A stretch of DNA of 64,000 nt from an uncultured Methanolobus sp. (GTDB taxonomy: Archaea > Halobacteriota > Methanosarcinia > Methanosarcinales > Methanosarcinaceae), in contig NZ_OY762426.1 in NCBI RefSeq assembly GCF_963665675.1, positions 806,001-870,000 on the forward strand, read 5' to 3'. The notes beneath the pieces were generated by a model. That model did no database searches, was not told where the DNA came from, and saw only the letters and a list, made by a program, of their open reading frames with translations. How positions within the stretch are numbered: the stretch's first letter is position 1; the number at the start of each line of letters is the position of its first letter. The translations under genes and the position numbers were made by a program. Shown here one piece after another: positions 34,125-44,450 of this stretch.

Positions 34125-35636
34125 TTAAAGCTGGCATACTTTACTCTTGCGCAGCCAGTCGATGTCTGAGTGATACAACTGGCGCAGGTCCTTGAGTCCA
34201 AGTTTCAGCATTGCAAGCCTGCTGACTCCAAGTCCCCATGCAAGCACAGGATATTTGATTCCAAGAGGGGCTGTGACTTCTTTTCTGAATACGCCTGCTC
34301 CGCCAAGCTCGACCCAGCCAAGTCCGTCAACATATACTTCTGGCTCAACGCTTGGTTCTGTGTATGGGAAGTATCCTGGTCTGAACCTTACGTCCTCAAA
34401 TCCCATTCTGTGATAGAACTCTGAGAGGCATCCCAGAAGGTTTGAGAATGACATGTCCTTGTCCATTACAACACCTTCAAGCTGCTCGAATTCTGGTGTG
34501 TGAGTAGGGTCGATTGTCTCTCTACGGTATGCCCTGTCAATTGAGAAAGCTTTTACAGGCGCTTCCGGGTTGTCTGCAAGATATTTGATTGTCAGTGCAG
34601 TTGTGTGGGTTCTGAGCACATTCTTACATGCAATCTCTTCACTCCATTTTCCACCCCAACCGGTGGAATTCGTATCTCCTCCGTTCTCATGGACTGCACA
34701 TACTTTGTCTTTATATTCAGCAGGAAGTTCTGATCTGCTGGAAAGGTGGAATGTGTCCTGCATTTCTCTTGCAGGGTGGTCCTGTGGCTGGAACAGTGAA
34801 TCGAAGTTCCAGAATGAGCTCTGAACTGCTTCTCCCTTAATCTCGGTGAATCCCATGTCAAGGAAGATGCGTCTCATTTCATCAATGAGGCGCTGGTATG
34901 GGTGAATCTTTGCTCCGTATATTGGTCTTGGAGCTGTGTGAATATTATATGGTCTGAACTTCTTCTCCTTCCATTTTCCACTTTTCAGGAGCTCGGATGT
35001 GAGTTGTGCAACTTCTTCTTCAAGAGTAATGCCTGCTGCAACAAGTTCCTGACCTTCAGATGTGATGCAGATTTTTCGTTTCTTGTCTTCTGTTTTCACA
35101 ACAAGCTTGCGTTTCATCAGGTCGTTGATGACATTCTTGTCTGCTCCAAGTTCCTCAAATGTCTTTGTTTCACCTGCAAATGCTTCCAGGGCCATTTCAT
35201 CCTCTCCTTTTTGAGCGTTGCCGGTTGGAACTATCATTCCTTTTTCAATTCCTGCCCATCCCTTGCGGCGGAGCCATCCGGTGGCAATACCGGCAACAGC
35301 AGGATTGAATTTGTCTTTGAGTTCATCCATTGAGGTTGGACCTGACATGGAATCAATTATCTTTCTTTCAGGTAGTCCTTCCTGAGCATACTTCTTTCCT
35401 TCGTCAGTAAGCTCAAAGATCTCTGTTACTGTTTCTTCTATCCGGGCGAGTCCTTTCTCTTCAAGTAAAAAAGCAGCCTGCATTGAAGTTTCCGTTTTCA
35501 TTTCAGACTTATCTGCAAGCTCATCCGGACTTGCATCTTTTAGATTCTCCAATGCGATCAATACATTTTTCTCATTGGATGTAAGTTTGTCAGGATTCCA
35601 CTTAAAAGCTGTAGCCATATCCTTTTTATTAATCAT
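34125..35636 (-). CDS. pheS: Phenylalanyl-tRNA synthetase alpha subunit
   Basis: The 503-residue subunit has an N-terminal extension of archaeal type with winged-helix/DNA-binding-like repeats ([14 protein letters not shown] region), then the class II core: [34 protein letters not shown] (motif 2 region), [13 protein letters not shown], and motif 3 [16 protein letters not shown]. It charges tRNA-Phe together with the beta subunit, which is not in this window. I prefer the ATG at 35636, with ggtg six bases upstream; ATGs at 35648 and 35618 are possible. It starts just after trpS ends, probably in one operon. Confidence 0.92.
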   Translation of the reverse strand: MINKKDMATAFKWNPDKLTSNEKNVLIALENLKDASPDELADKSEMKTETSMQAAFLLEEKGLARIEETVTEIFELTDEGKKYAQEGLPERKIIDSMSGPTSMDELKDKFNPAVAGIATGWLRRKGWAGIEKGMIVPTGNAQKGEDEMALEAFAGETKTFEELGADKNVINDLMKRKLVVKTEDKKRKICITSEGQELVAAGITLEEEVAQLTSELLKSGKWKEKKFRPYNIHTAPRPIYGAKIHPYQRLIDEMRRIFLDMGFTEIKGEAVQSSFWNFDSLFQPQDHPAREMQDTFHLSSRSELPAEYKDKVCAVHENGGDTNSTGWGGKWSEEIACKNVLRTHTTALTIKYLADNPEAPVKAFSIDRAYRRETIDPTHTPEFEQLEGVVMDKDMSFSNLLGCLSEFYHRMGFEDVRFRPGYFPYTEPSVEPEVYVDGLGWVELGGAGVFRKEVTAPLGIKYPVLAWGLGVSRLAMLKLGLKDLRQLYHSDIDWLRKSKVCQL

Positions 35637-35653
35637 AATTAACACCATTTCAT

Positions 35654-36952
35654 TTATAATCCGTATTCGCCAAGTCTGTCCTTTGCGACTTCACGCAGTT
35701 CCTGATGTTCTTTCAGGAACTTTTCTGTTCTTTCTGCTGCAAGGGCCTTGCAGTGTCCACACATCCTGGTTCCCTCGCGACATTCAGTGTATATCTGTGC
35801 AAGTTCTTCGTCATCATCTACAAGATGGAACAGGAACATTTCATAAACAGAACACTTCTCAGGTTCACCGCCAAGTTTTTTCTGTTCTTCAAGGGTTATT
35901 CTGCCACCGGTCTTTGCCCTTTTAACCTTCTTTGCAGCACCTTTTGGTTCTTCTGTAAGTGAAATATAACTTTCAGGAACACTGCTTGACATCTTTCCGC
36001 CCTGAAGTCCTGACATGAACCTGTGATATGTGGATGAAGGTGGAACAAAAGCATAACCTCCGAATTCCAGTTCAACATCCTGTACAACCTTCACGAGACT
36101 TTCAAAGTTGTCAGCACTGAAAACATCCACGTGACCTTCAAAGAGTTTTGTTTTACCAGGAATACGCTGGCTTAGCTCTTTAAGTGCTTCTTCAGGTGCA
36201 GCTTTACTGCGGATACTGAAATATTTATTCCCTTTTTTGTCTTCTCTGCCTTCTATCTTGAACATATTCATCTTATGTCCAAGTCCTCTTGTCAGCCTGA
36301 TATGTGGGTCCTGATCGGAACCAACAGGAATTACAGTTGGTTTTGGTCCACCATATTCCTCAAGCTGTGGATGAAGTATATCTGCACTCTGCGTCACAGC
36401 ACTCAGCATATGTGCAACATTTGTTTCGCCTGTGAATCCATAGATGGCACTGAGTTCTGAGTAGTTTGCCTTTGAACTTAGTTCGAATGCAAGGTCTTTA
36501 ACCTGCTCTGACCTGGACTGAAAGTAAATATGTCCATTTGGTTCAAATCCAAGAGCAATCAGGCTGATAATATATTCATTGATACCAATGTCACTGCATT
36601 TATCCCATGACATGCCTCTGACAGCATGGCTTTCACGGTCTGCAATTCCAACAAATGCATCAGCACCCTGCTGCTGGTGCCAGATTATCTCTTCCATTAC
36701 CATCTTGTGTCCAAGGTGGATCTTCCCGGAAGGCATGAATCCGCTCATAACTGAGAACGGTTTGTTGTTGCTCATTGCATCAGTGATGCGGTCATAGTTC
36801 CTGTGACCAAAGATTATCTTACGGCTCATGAACTTGTGAGGATTCTCTATTTCCCGGACCATGTCATCAAATGGCTGAATGCCAAATTCATCAAATAATT
36901 TGGAATAATCATCAATGTTCAATGCGCTCCAGGGGTCGATCTTCATGTTCAT
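35654..36952 (-). CDS. trpS: Tryptophanyl-tRNA synthetase, archaeal type
   Basis: The 432-residue class I synthetase has the archaeal/eukaryotic-style N-terminus ([20 protein letters not shown]), the HIGH-like [14 protein letters not shown] near residue 71-84, the KMSKS-like [10 protein letters not shown] near 312-321, and [15 protein letters not shown]. It attaches tryptophan to its tRNA. An ATG two codons later (36946) is an alternative start. Its stop lies 17 bases before the preferred pheS start. Confidence 0.93.
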   Translation of the reverse strand: MNMKIDPWSALNIDDYSKLFDEFGIQPFDDMVREIENPHKFMSRKIIFGHRNYDRITDAMSNNKPFSVMSGFMPSGKIHLGHKMVMEEIIWHQQQGADAFVGIADRESHAVRGMSWDKCSDIGINEYIISLIALGFEPNGHIYFQSRSEQVKDLAFELSSKANYSELSAIYGFTGETNVAHMLSAVTQSADILHPQLEEYGGPKPTVIPVGSDQDPHIRLTRGLGHKMNMFKIEGREDKKGNKYFSIRSKAAPEEALKELSQRIPGKTKLFEGHVDVFSADNFESLVKVVQDVELEFGGYAFVPPSSTYHRFMSGLQGGKMSSSVPESYISLTEEPKGAAKKVKRAKTGGRITLEEQKKLGGEPEKCSVYEMFLFHLVDDDEELAQIYTECREGTRMCGHCKALAAERTEKFLKEHQELREVAKDRLGEYGL

Positions 36953-37152
36953 ATGTTGCCTCTTAATCTCCTGCTTCTCGGATTTTTTATCTAGTGTCCG
37001 CCACTTAAATTGTTAGTAAAAATACGTTGTGATATGTAAAGGTTCTTATTGCATTTACATTCCGACATTTCCAATTTAATATGCCTCACAGGAAATATTT
37101 TATACTAACCCGCCGATTTATTCACTGGAGTTAATTTCATGGAGATAAATCA

Positions 37153-37683
37153 ATGGACATAACTTTCTTTCATTTTGCAACACTGTTTTTCGGTTTGCTG
37201 ACACTATATAATTTGTATTCTGCCCGAAAGTATGGAGAAAGCTATCTCCCCGTGCTAGTAGGCATAATGATGCTCATCTCATTAGTTTTGTTCATTTTTG
37301 TTCAACGGCAATATGGTTATATTGTTTTCCTGCTAACAGCAATGTTCTCTGTAGCAATGTACAGGAAATCATGTGATATCCAGAAAGAAAAAATGAAGCG
37401 TTTTGTAGGAGATTCAAAAGAAACTGATTCACTGAAACTCATTGATTATTTTTTAGGATGGAAACTACTTCATCGCTGGAATAAGAAATATGGTCCGAAA
37501 AAAGCGTCTTTTATTAACTCGTTGATCATGTGGATATTCGGTATAATTTTCGCATTCTTACTCATTTATATTTGGCCTGACACTTTTGAGGATATTCGCC
37601 ATAGTATTTTCCCTGTCATTACAGTAGTCATGATTGGTTTTTACTGGCAGAATAAAAGACTACTGGAAAACCTTGAGGAGTGA
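37153..37683 (+). CDS. Membrane protein, tandem paralog 1
   Basis: The 176-residue protein begins MDITFFHFATLFFGLLTLYN and has about four transmembrane helices, with a hydrophilic loop (residues 77-115) containing KMKRFVGDSKETDSLKLIDYF and WKLLHRWNKKYGPKKASFIN. It aligns along its full length with the next gene. No family is recognised. ggag lies eight bases before the ATG, and a tatacta promoter-like element is about 45 bases upstream. Confidence 0.65.
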   Translation: MDITFFHFATLFFGLLTLYNLYSARKYGESYLPVLVGIMMLISLVLFIFVQRQYGYIVFLLTAMFSVAMYRKSCDIQKEKMKRFVGDSKETDSLKLIDYFLGWKLLHRWNKKYGPKKASFINSLIMWIFGIIFAFLLIYIWPDTFEDIRHSIFPVITVVMIGFYWQNKRLLENLEE

Positions 37684-37735
37684 TATTTATGGGTGGGGAA
37701 AGTATCCAACATCTGCATGTCTGGGGAATATGGGA

Positions 37736-38278
37736 ATGGACGTAACTTTCTTTCATTTCATAGCGCTATTTTTTGGCTTAACAGCAGTTTACAGCTTTTA
37801 TTCAGCTCGTAAGTATGAAAGTGGTTATTTGCCTGCACTAATAGGTGTTATGATGACCATTTCTTTCTTTTTATTTTTGATTGCAAAGATAGTCGGTGCA
37901 ATTGCTTTTTTCCTTACGCTGATATTTGCTCTCGCAAATTTCAAAGAAATCCGTAGCATAAATGAAAACAAAATGAAACGTTATCTCAGTGATTCTAAAA
38001 ACACTGAACCTATAAAGGCTGTTGATCTGTTCACAGGTTGGAAACTACTTCATCGCTTAAACAGCATGTATGGCCCACGTAAAGCTTCTCTAATTAATTC
38101 GTCCATTATGTGGATTTTTTGTATTTTGATAGCTTTTATTTACACTTATCTGTGGCCTGATATTTTCACAAATTTCTGGTCTCTGATCTTAATCATGACC
38201 ATCATTGTAGCTGGATTTTATCGCCAAAACAAAAAACTGCTGGAGAGCCTTGAAAACAGCAATTCAGCAAAAGAATAA
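37736..38278 (+). CDS. Membrane protein, tandem paralog 2
   Basis: The 180-residue protein begins MDVTFFHFIALFFGLTAVYS and repeats the architecture of its neighbour: four helices plus a loop with KMKRYLSDSKNTEPIKAVDLF and WKLLHRLNSMYGPRKASLIN. The two are products of a local duplication. The ATG at 37736 matches the paralog's start and has gggga eight bases before it; the longer frame (from 37634) overlaps paralog 1. Function unknown. Confidence 0.65.
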   Translation: MDVTFFHFIALFFGLTAVYSFYSARKYESGYLPALIGVMMTISFFLFLIAKIVGAIAFFLTLIFALANFKEIRSINENKMKRYLSDSKNTEPIKAVDLFTGWKLLHRLNSMYGPRKASLINSSIMWIFCILIAFIYTYLWPDIFTNFWSLILIMTIIVAGFYRQNKKLLESLENSNSAKE

Positions 38279-38295
38279 AGAATAAAAAATAAAAT

Positions 38296-39498
38296 TCAAG
38301 CTTGGACCTTGTCAATATCATAAGGTTTTGATGCTTCCTCAGGAATATTATCCACAAGCTGCAGATACTCCTTTTCCTGCATCAGGCATGTACTTCTCTG
38401 TCCTCTGAAAGCTTTGTCCTTGCGCATCTTAGTCCAGATGTCCTTTATTGAACTGTCCTGTATGTTTCCGTAGTGGAATGGGATATAGGGGCATCCTTTT
38501 ACAAGACCATCAACGCATACATGCATCCATCTCTGGCCTGCCATGCATCCGAGCATTTCTCCCTCAAAATAAGTATTTGCAAAGATACGTGGTCCGCCTT
38601 TGGTGGAGTTTATACGGTGGTACATTTCAAGCACATTCTGTCTGTCACCATCTGAGATCACAGGATCATCCTTCTTTTTCGGGACAGATTCCCACAGGGA
38701 GAATTCATGCACTCCAAGTTCTCTTGCAAGTTCGTACATTGCAGGCAGTTCATCAATGTTCTTCGGGGAAACGTGGGTTGCCATTGTGACAAGTAATCCT
38801 GCTTCAAGTCCTGTTTTTATGGCATTGGTTGCGATATCGAAAGCACCATCGAGCCTTCTTACAGCATCATGCTTTTCAGCTTCAGTAGAATAAATACTGA
38901 CCAGCAGGTTATGTAGTCCTGCTTCTTTGAGTTTGTGTGCACTCTCAGGTGTCATCTCGGTTCCCGGGGTGTACATATTGACAATTGCACGCTCTTTATC
39001 AACATAATCGATAAGTTCGTATATCTCTTCACGAAGCATCGGGTCGCCTTCAGTGAAAACAATTACTATTGCACCCATGTCAAGCACATCATCTATGGCC
39101 TGTTTGATAGTTTCAATATCAAGGTCGCCTTCTCCTCCACTGACTACGCAGTGCTCACAATTACATTTGCAGTTGCGTGTAATCTCAAAGGAAACAGTTT
39201 CAGGTATATATCTTCCAAGTGCGATCTGGGTCTCAGCTACTAGCAGGCGGTTAAAGGGTTTGCTTGGAATTGGTGGCAGCCATGTAGAAGCTATTACTTT
39301 ATCTTCGTCAACAAAAGCAGGTTTTTCTTCTTTCAGACGCTGGTTTATTTTTTTTAAAAAAGGTGCGCTGGCCTTTTTCAAAGTGCCGTGCGCTTTAAGC
39401 TGGACAAAATCAGCTTTTTTATCCATCTTAATTGAAAGTCCGGGTATTGAAACCAATGCAATGTCTTTGTTATCTGATTTTTTGTGATCGGCTTTCAT
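38296..39498 (-). CDS. Radical SAM protein with SPASM-like C-terminus
   Basis: The 400-residue protein has the radical SAM cluster motif C-K-C-N-C-E-H-C (C-x3-C-x2-C, about residues 108-115) preceded by SFEITRNC, then FTEGDPMLREEIYEL (SAM-binding GDP region). A C-terminal region with CMAGQRWMHVCVDGLVKGC resembles the SPASM/auxiliary cluster segment, with GNIQDSSIKDIW typical of that part. N-terminal ~90 residues are basic and unlike the core. The substrate is unknown. It lies next to a KaiC-like ATPase on the same strand. Confidence 0.78.
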   Translation of the reverse strand: MKADHKKSDNKDIALVSIPGLSIKMDKKADFVQLKAHGTLKKASAPFLKKINQRLKEEKPAFVDEDKVIASTWLPPIPSKPFNRLLVAETQIALGRYIPETVSFEITRNCKCNCEHCVVSGGEGDLDIETIKQAIDDVLDMGAIVIVFTEGDPMLREEIYELIDYVDKERAIVNMYTPGTEMTPESAHKLKEAGLHNLLVSIYSTEAEKHDAVRRLDGAFDIATNAIKTGLEAGLLVTMATHVSPKNIDELPAMYELARELGVHEFSLWESVPKKKDDPVISDGDRQNVLEMYHRINSTKGGPRIFANTYFEGEMLGCMAGQRWMHVCVDGLVKGCPYIPFHYGNIQDSSIKDIWTKMRKDKAFRGQRSTCLMQEKEYLQLVDNIPEEASKPYDIDKVQA

Positions 39499-39503
39499 TT
39501 ACA

Positions 39504-40283
39504 CTATTCCCCTAAAATCGAAGATCGTTGTAAGGAGAACACATCAGCTTCCTTGCCTATAACAGAGTCGGATGAATAGACAAAAATACCATTATCGGTA
39601 ATCACATATGGGCGAAGCACTTCATCATGCTTTACACCTCGCATTTTTAATATCTCAAGGGATCTGATCCTTTCTCCGGCAATCCTGTTGACTTTAAGAC
39701 AGATAACTCCTTCGGCAAGGTACTCTTCCACACTAAAGTGGCCAGGGTCCGGATTTGCTTCACTGGTAATCAGTGTAGTACAGTCAAAGCTTTCGATATT
39801 CTTGATGAATTCAAGAATAATGTGCCTGACATCTACCGGATCCGGTGATATTTTTAGAGAGGTCAGTGAATCAATGAAAAGCCGTTTAGCATTAATTTCC
39901 TTAACACTTGCATATATCTGTTTAAGGACAGTTTCAAGTGTGGCACTATCATGGTCGTGCTTATCAGGTTCCAGTGTTTTCTTGATGTAGCGTCCGTAAG
40001 CTATTGGATCTGCCCTGATAATACGGAGCTTGTTCTCTTTGATGAGACGTTCCATGTCCCATCCGTATCGCCACATGTTCCTCATAATGCGGGCAGGTGT
40101 TTCTTCAAAAGTAACGTATACTCCCGGCTCGTTATACTGTGTAATCCCTGCGTACAGGTACTGCGATCCGAAAGTGGATTTTCCTGCACCAGGTCCTCCG
40201 GTCAGGAGGACAACATCGTTTTCAATGAACCCACTTTCTATGAGTTCATCAAATCCTGGTATTCCTGTAGGTACTCGTGCCAT
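39504..40283 (-). CDS. KaiC/RAD55-family RecA-like ATPase
   Basis: The 259-residue protein is a single KaiC domain with Walker A GGPGAGKSTFGSQYL (about residues 29-43), the catalytic Glu pair in YVTFEETP and Walker B-like RLFIDSLTSLK. These archaeal ATPases are implicated in signal transduction. Its stop lies five bases before the radical SAM start; ggaaaga precedes its ATG. The neighbourhood gives no clear target. Confidence 0.82.
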   Translation of the reverse strand: MARVPTGIPGFDELIESGFIENDVVLLTGGPGAGKSTFGSQYLYAGITQYNEPGVYVTFEETPARIMRNMWRYGWDMERLIKENKLRIIRADPIAYGRYIKKTLEPDKHDHDSATLETVLKQIYASVKEINAKRLFIDSLTSLKISPDPVDVRHIILEFIKNIESFDCTTLITSEANPDPGHFSVEEYLAEGVICLKVNRIAGERIRSLEILKMRGVKHDEVLRPYVITDNGIFVYSSDSVIGKEADVFSLQRSSILGE

Positions 40284-40402
40284 ATCTTTCCTCGAGTAAT
40301 TATTTTCGAGTAATTTAATATATTTATGGCTCGAATATTATTTAATAATTGCTTTTGAAAATGATTTAAAAAAAGAAGAATATTGATACCTGTAATCAGG
40401 TA

Positions 40403-41011
40403 TCATACTTTTTCAGAAAATGCAAGGGTTCCACTGATTCTCTTGATTCTGATCTTAAGAGTTTCACCCTTTGCAGCACCGGGAACAAAGATTGTATATT
40501 TGTCGACCTTTGCGATTCCGTCACCTTTTGAACCAACCGCATCGATTCTGACATCGTATTCTTTGCCTTCTTCAATTGCATCCTGTTTGACAGGTGCACT
40601 GGCTCTTCTTTTCTTCACCGGTCTGTGTGCACCACATGCGGCACATCTAAGCACCATTATGCGGTCCATCTTGGTAAGCTGGGTATCAGGTCTTCCACAT
40701 TCGGAACACATGACAAATTCTTCAACATATGCTTCGATGTTCGATTTGATCTGTTCCTTTGAGAACCTTCCCTGAAATACAGCTCTGAGCCCGTCAATCT
40801 TACCTGCAGTACCCATTTCACGGGTCAAGTACTTCATTAAATGATCAGGCTCCCTGTTAAGGACATCTGCAATGTTGTTGAAATTGTCCAGAATAGTGGT
40901 CTTACCTTCCACCAGGATTCTTGGCTCAGGGATCACGAAACGGGCATCCGTAGTCTCCATGTCAGGTAAGTTTGATATTGCACGATCCAGAAGCGCTTCG
41001 TAATCTTCCAT
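40403..41011 (-). CDS. Translation initiation factor aIF2 subunit beta with TRAM domain
   Basis: The 202-residue protein starts [17 protein letters not shown] and contains the aIF2-beta/eIF5 domain ([37 protein letters not shown]), a C4 zinc ribbon [11 protein letters not shown] plus CAACGAH, and an extra C-terminal TRAM RNA-binding domain ([20 protein letters not shown]). The TRAM extension is known from methanosarcinal homologs. It takes part in initiator tRNA delivery with alpha and gamma subunits. The ATG at 41011 follows gaggga and matches the family start. Confidence 0.92.
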   Translation of the reverse strand: MEDYEALLDRAISNLPDMETTDARFVIPEPRILVEGKTTILDNFNNIADVLNREPDHLMKYLTREMGTAGKIDGLRAVFQGRFSKEQIKSNIEAYVEEFVMCSECGRPDTQLTKMDRIMVLRCAACGAHRPVKKRRASAPVKQDAIEEGKEYDVRIDAVGSKGDGIAKVDKYTIFVPGAAKGETLKIRIKRISGTLAFSEKV

Positions 41012-41036
41012 CTTTAATCCCTCGCTGTTATTTTGT

Positions 41037-41555
41037 TTACTGCACAAGTTCCATACCCTGGTCAACTACTATTCTGACAGGAGTTGGAAGCTTCTGACCT
41101 GCTTTTCTAAGAGCATTCTTTGCTGCTACAAAATTCTCTTTGTTAACAGAGATTGTGAATATCTTTTGTTCAGCTGAAACCCTTGCTGCGGTTCCTACGT
41201 TCTTTCCGAATGCGCCACGCATACCACTGGATACACGGTCTGCTCCTGCTCCGGTTGCCTGCTTGTTCTCTCTGAGTACCTCATGAGGATATACCCTGAG
41301 TTTCATGTGATAGCCCATACGTCCGGTGGCGTTTACCATCGCCCTGTTAGCAGTAATACGTGCTGCTTCCAGTGCTGTGTGACGTAACTGGCACTTCTCT
41401 TTTACTACGAGTGTAACCTTTACCGGGAACTCAGCGTTCTTGTTGCCCATGTCGTAGTGAATGATGTGGCTACCTGGCACACCACCCATGTACTTCTTTC
41501 TGGTGAATGAGCGTTGTCTGACGTTCCTGTACATACTTGCTGGTTTTCTTACCAT
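41037..41555 (-). CDS. rpl10e: Large ribosomal subunit protein L10e
   Basis: The 172-residue protein begins [20 protein letters not shown] and has the L10e/L16 core with [18 protein letters not shown] and [20 protein letters not shown], lengths and order typical of archaeal L10e. It forms part of the tRNA-binding region of the large subunit. An aaggag site is seven to eight bases before the ATG. It is followed by aIF2-beta on the same strand, a common translation-gene pairing. Confidence 0.95.
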   Translation of the reverse strand: MVRKPASMYRNVRQRSFTRKKYMGGVPGSHIIHYDMGNKNAEFPVKVTLVVKEKCQLRHTALEAARITANRAMVNATGRMGYHMKLRVYPHEVLRENKQATGAGADRVSSGMRGAFGKNVGTAARVSAEQKIFTISVNKENFVAAKNALRKAGQKLPTPVRIVVDQGMELVQ

Positions 41556-41757
41556 GAATAAAATCTCCTTGAATTGATTATTGTAATAAAGTGCGGCACG
41601 TGTATTGCACCGCCATTTTCCGCATCTGGATTTGTACCTTAACTGATATGTATATATTTGTATTTGTTGATGTCGCTCTCAACAATATGGATTTATCGCG
41701 ATGGCTGTCCTCATACTACCTAGGACTTTATAAGTCTTATCACAGGTTCATAGCTTT

Positions 41758-42834
41758 TTACTCAAGCTGAACTCTAAGAAGTCCAAAACACCCTGACAAC
41801 ATCATATTTCCGTACGGTGATGCAAAATGCAGTTTATCCCATACGGCATTGTTCTGCTTCTCTTTATCCATGTCCATCAGTATGTTCCTTCTGGGTCCGG
41901 TAATCATTATTGACCTGATTGCATCAAATCCCGGAGTTTCGCGTATGTAGCAACCATGTCCTCCATCATCAAAGATATCCTCAAAACTAAGTCTTCCATC
42001 GGCAAAACCAATGATATATTCCTGCAACTTTTCACCATCAAGAGCTGAACTATGGTGTTCAAACAAGGCTACTACGTGGTCATTGTTCACAATTGCAGCA
42101 AGGGTGTGTCCATTGCCTATATTCACAACAATTGCCGGTTGCAATGCATTCTGGTCAAGCAAAGCACCAAAAATTGCCGCAGGGCCGGTGTCCATAATAA
42201 TTGTGTCCTTTATGAAATCCTGCTTTTTCAGTGTACCTGCAGCGGATGCCATACGAGTAAAATCTTCAGGAACAGTATCCCCACTGTAGGCAAAATGTTC
42301 AAAGCTGCCACCTTCATCTATAAGCTTCTCAAAGATTTTGAAGCGATATATACGGTTACTTTCCTGTGGTGAGTTTCCATGGTCCTGCACTGCGATTGCA
42401 ATCATCTCCGGCATGCTTACTCCAAAACTGGAAAGAGCATTAATTAGTGCATCAACATCCAGGTCCTGAAGAATTATTTCCTGTGTGCCTTTTGGAAGCA
42501 TTCCAGGGTCGTTATCGTTGTCCACTATAGCTATACCCATAGATCTGACCCTTTCAATATCATCTTTGATAGTAAGGGCAGCTTTTTCTGTTGCATAGAC
42601 TTTAAATCCTTTTTCCATATGGGTTTTAATGGCTCTTACACAAGGCCCCCCGCCCATTACATCCCCGGAAAGGAAAATATCGTTTCCTCTGTTCGTTGCT
42701 TCTCCGATCTTTTTTGCAACAATTGCTGTCGGTGATGGCATGATCATCACAAGACTGTTCTCTATTTCCCGTTCAGTATCATAGAGAAGTATGTCCTGTG
42801 TGCCGGTTCCAACGTCTATGGCAAGTATTCTCAT
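41758..42834 (-). CDS. DUF1786 family protein (actin-like ATPase fold)
   Basis: The 358-residue protein opens MRILAIDVGTGTQDILLYD, an actin/hexokinase-type phosphate-1 motif, and has VVNIGNGHTLAAIV and IMDTGPAAIFGALL as further nucleotide-binding loops. It matches DUF1786, often labelled as a putative pyruvate-formate-lyase activating-like protein in archaea, but that label is not supported by a radical SAM motif here. Function unknown. It is divergent from moaB. Confidence 0.7.
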   Translation of the reverse strand: MRILAIDVGTGTQDILLYDTEREIENSLVMIMPSPTAIVAKKIGEATNRGNDIFLSGDVMGGGPCVRAIKTHMEKGFKVYATEKAALTIKDDIERVRSMGIAIVDNDNDPGMLPKGTQEIILQDLDVDALINALSSFGVSMPEMIAIAVQDHGNSPQESNRIYRFKIFEKLIDEGGSFEHFAYSGDTVPEDFTRMASAAGTLKKQDFIKDTIIMDTGPAAIFGALLDQNALQPAIVVNIGNGHTLAAIVNNDHVVALFEHHSSALDGEKLQEYIIGFADGRLSFEDIFDDGGHGCYIRETPGFDAIRSIMITGPRRNILMDMDKEKQNNAVWDKLHFASPYGNMMLSGCFGLLRVQLE

Positions 42835-42881
42835 GGTTAAATCGAGTGTTTCTTATACTTTTTCAGGTATAAATACTTCGT

Positions 42882-43421
42882 ATGAGTAGTCAATCAACAA
42901 TAGAACATAAAGAAGGAACCGAAAAAGTCTATTCTTTTTATCTGATAACCATTTCCAGTTCAAGATTTGAAGAATTCGGTGCAGTTTCATCCCCTGAAGA
43001 GGCCAGTGACGGTTCAGGTGAATTAATGGGAAAGCTTGTAACTTCCAGTGGTCACAATGTTTCAAAGTATGAACTGGTCCCTGATGATTCATCTTTGATC
43101 AAGGGTGCTATACACCGTGCCCTTGAATCCGATGCTGATCTTATCATCACAAGTGGGGGGACAGGTCTTGCTTCAAAAGATGTAACCATTGAATCAGTAA
43201 CTCCTCTCTTTGACAAGGAAATTCCGGGATTTGGCGAACTTTTCCGTTTTAAAAGTATAGGGCAGATAGGCAGCTCTGTTATTCTCTCACGTGCAGCAGC
43301 AGGTCTGCTGAAGAGGAAAGTGATTTTTTGTGTACCCGGGTCACCCAATGCAGTTGAACTGGCCCTGAGTGAAATAATTTTGCCTGAAACCGGGCATCTT
43401 GTGAAACATGCTCGGCAGTAA
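42882..43421 (+). CDS. moaB: Molybdenum cofactor biosynthesis protein MoaB/MogA
   Basis: The 179-residue protein has the MoaB/MogA fold: ADLIITSGGTGLASKDVTIE (about residues 86-105) for molybdopterin binding and FCVPGSPNAVELAL near the C-terminus. It adenylylates molybdopterin or shuttles it before metal insertion by MoeA, encoded at 47466. A TATA-like cttata box about 28 bases upstream and no ribosome site suggest a leaderless message. It is followed by an inverted repeat at 43461-43476. Confidence 0.87.
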   Translation: MSSQSTIEHKEGTEKVYSFYLITISSSRFEEFGAVSSPEEASDGSGELMGKLVTSSGHNVSKYELVPDDSSLIKGAIHRALESDADLIITSGGTGLASKDVTIESVTPLFDKEIPGFGELFRFKSIGQIGSSVILSRAAAGLLKRKVIFCVPGSPNAVELALSEIILPETGHLVKHARQ

Positions 43422-43460
43422 CCAAAAAAGGTTTATATTGTATATTTTATTTAATTAGAG

Positions 43461-43476
43461 TGTGCCAAAAGGCACA
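43461..43476. repeat. Inverted repeat tgtgcc-aaaa-ggcaca
   Basis: A perfect 6-bp inverted repeat around AAAA lies 40 bases after moaB, between AT-rich promoter-like stretches (tatattttattta, tttatata). It could be a terminator for moaB or a site controlling the ATPase gene at 43593. Confidence 0.35.
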
Positions 43477-43592
43477 TTTATATACGTTAATATTTATATT
43501 TGTAATGGAAGTTAATGTGGAAGTACCCTTAATGAGAAATCGTAACTCGGTAAAGGGCAAATCCTATATACAATCCCAATGAAGAGGGAAAC

Positions 43593-44291
43593 ATGTCCGG
43601 CTACGCTTTAGGCATCAAGGAACTGGATGAGCTATTAGGCAACATCCGGGAAGGAACCAATCTTATGATGATAGGTCCACCTATGAGCCGAAAAGATGAC
43701 CTGCTGGATGCCATTGTTTTTAACAGTCAGAGTCCTGAAGGATCTGCTATTATAGTATCTACACGCGAGCCTGGAGAACGTGTTCTCGGATGGTTCGAAG
43801 ATTATGGTCTGGACACATCAACTGCAGATATCGGTGTTGTTGACTGTGTGACCAAGACACTTGGGATGGGTGCTGCAGACACTGAACAGATCAAAAGAGC
43901 TTCAAGTCCCGTGGACCTTACGGGCATAGGTGTAAAGATCAGTCAGTTCTTTGAAGAAATGCTGATTAAAAAGAAGAAACAACAGGTTCATCTGTGTATC
44001 AACTCACTGTCAACGATCCTCATGTATTCGAACATCCAGACTGTTTTCAGATTCCTGCATGTCTTTACGGGACGGGTTAAAGCTGCCAATGGTTTTGGTT
44101 TGTATGTGGTGGAAGACGAAATGCACGATGCACAGACAATAGCTACTCTGAAGCAGCTTTTCGATGGCATGATTGAAATTAAAGCTGTCGGCGATGCCTA
44201 TGCAATGAGAGTAGTGGGAATGACCTCAAGGCCTACTCCATGGTTTGAGTACAGCATCGAAGGAACCGAAATAGTTCTCAATAAAACATAA
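43593..44291 (+). CDS. KaiC/RAD55-like protein with degenerate P-loop
   Basis: The 232-residue protein aligns with KaiC-like domains (LGIKELDELLGNIREGTNLM, LFDGMIEIKAVGDAYAMRVVGM), but its Walker A region reads GPPMSRKDDLLDAI where an active enzyme has GxxGxGKT/S. Walker B-like VHLCINSLSTIL lacks the usual Asp. It may therefore bind nucleotide weakly or act as a signalling or scaffold protein. The C-terminal SRPTPWFEYSIEG motif is conserved in archaeal relatives I recall. ggga is close to the ATG. Confidence 0.75.
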   Translation: MSGYALGIKELDELLGNIREGTNLMMIGPPMSRKDDLLDAIVFNSQSPEGSAIIVSTREPGERVLGWFEDYGLDTSTADIGVVDCVTKTLGMGAADTEQIKRASSPVDLTGIGVKISQFFEEMLIKKKKQQVHLCINSLSTILMYSNIQTVFRFLHVFTGRVKAANGFGLYVVEDEMHDAQTIATLKQLFDGMIEIKAVGDAYAMRVVGMTSRPTPWFEYSIEGTEIVLNKT

Positions 44292-44302
44292 AACTGTTAT
44301 GA

Positions 44303-44320
44303 AAAACGGTTATCCGTTTT
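44303..44320 (+). terminator. Hairpin terminator after KaiC-like gene
   Basis: aaaacgg (44303-44309) and ccgtttt (44314-44320) form a stem with loop ttat, ending in TTTT. Confidence 0.45.
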
Positions 44321-44450
44321 GTGCTACTTTTAGCATGTATTTTTGTAGTCCTGATACTATCTAATCAATGACCAATGGTCAGTTTCAAATACTCACTAAT
44401 CAACTTGTGACATATAATCAAAATTTAATACAAATTATCGGAGTATCATT

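Noticed and set aside
37139..37162. Seven-codon upstream ORF overlapping the first membrane paralog
   Set aside because: It begins at an ATG whose ggag serves the real gene; too short and likely coincidental.
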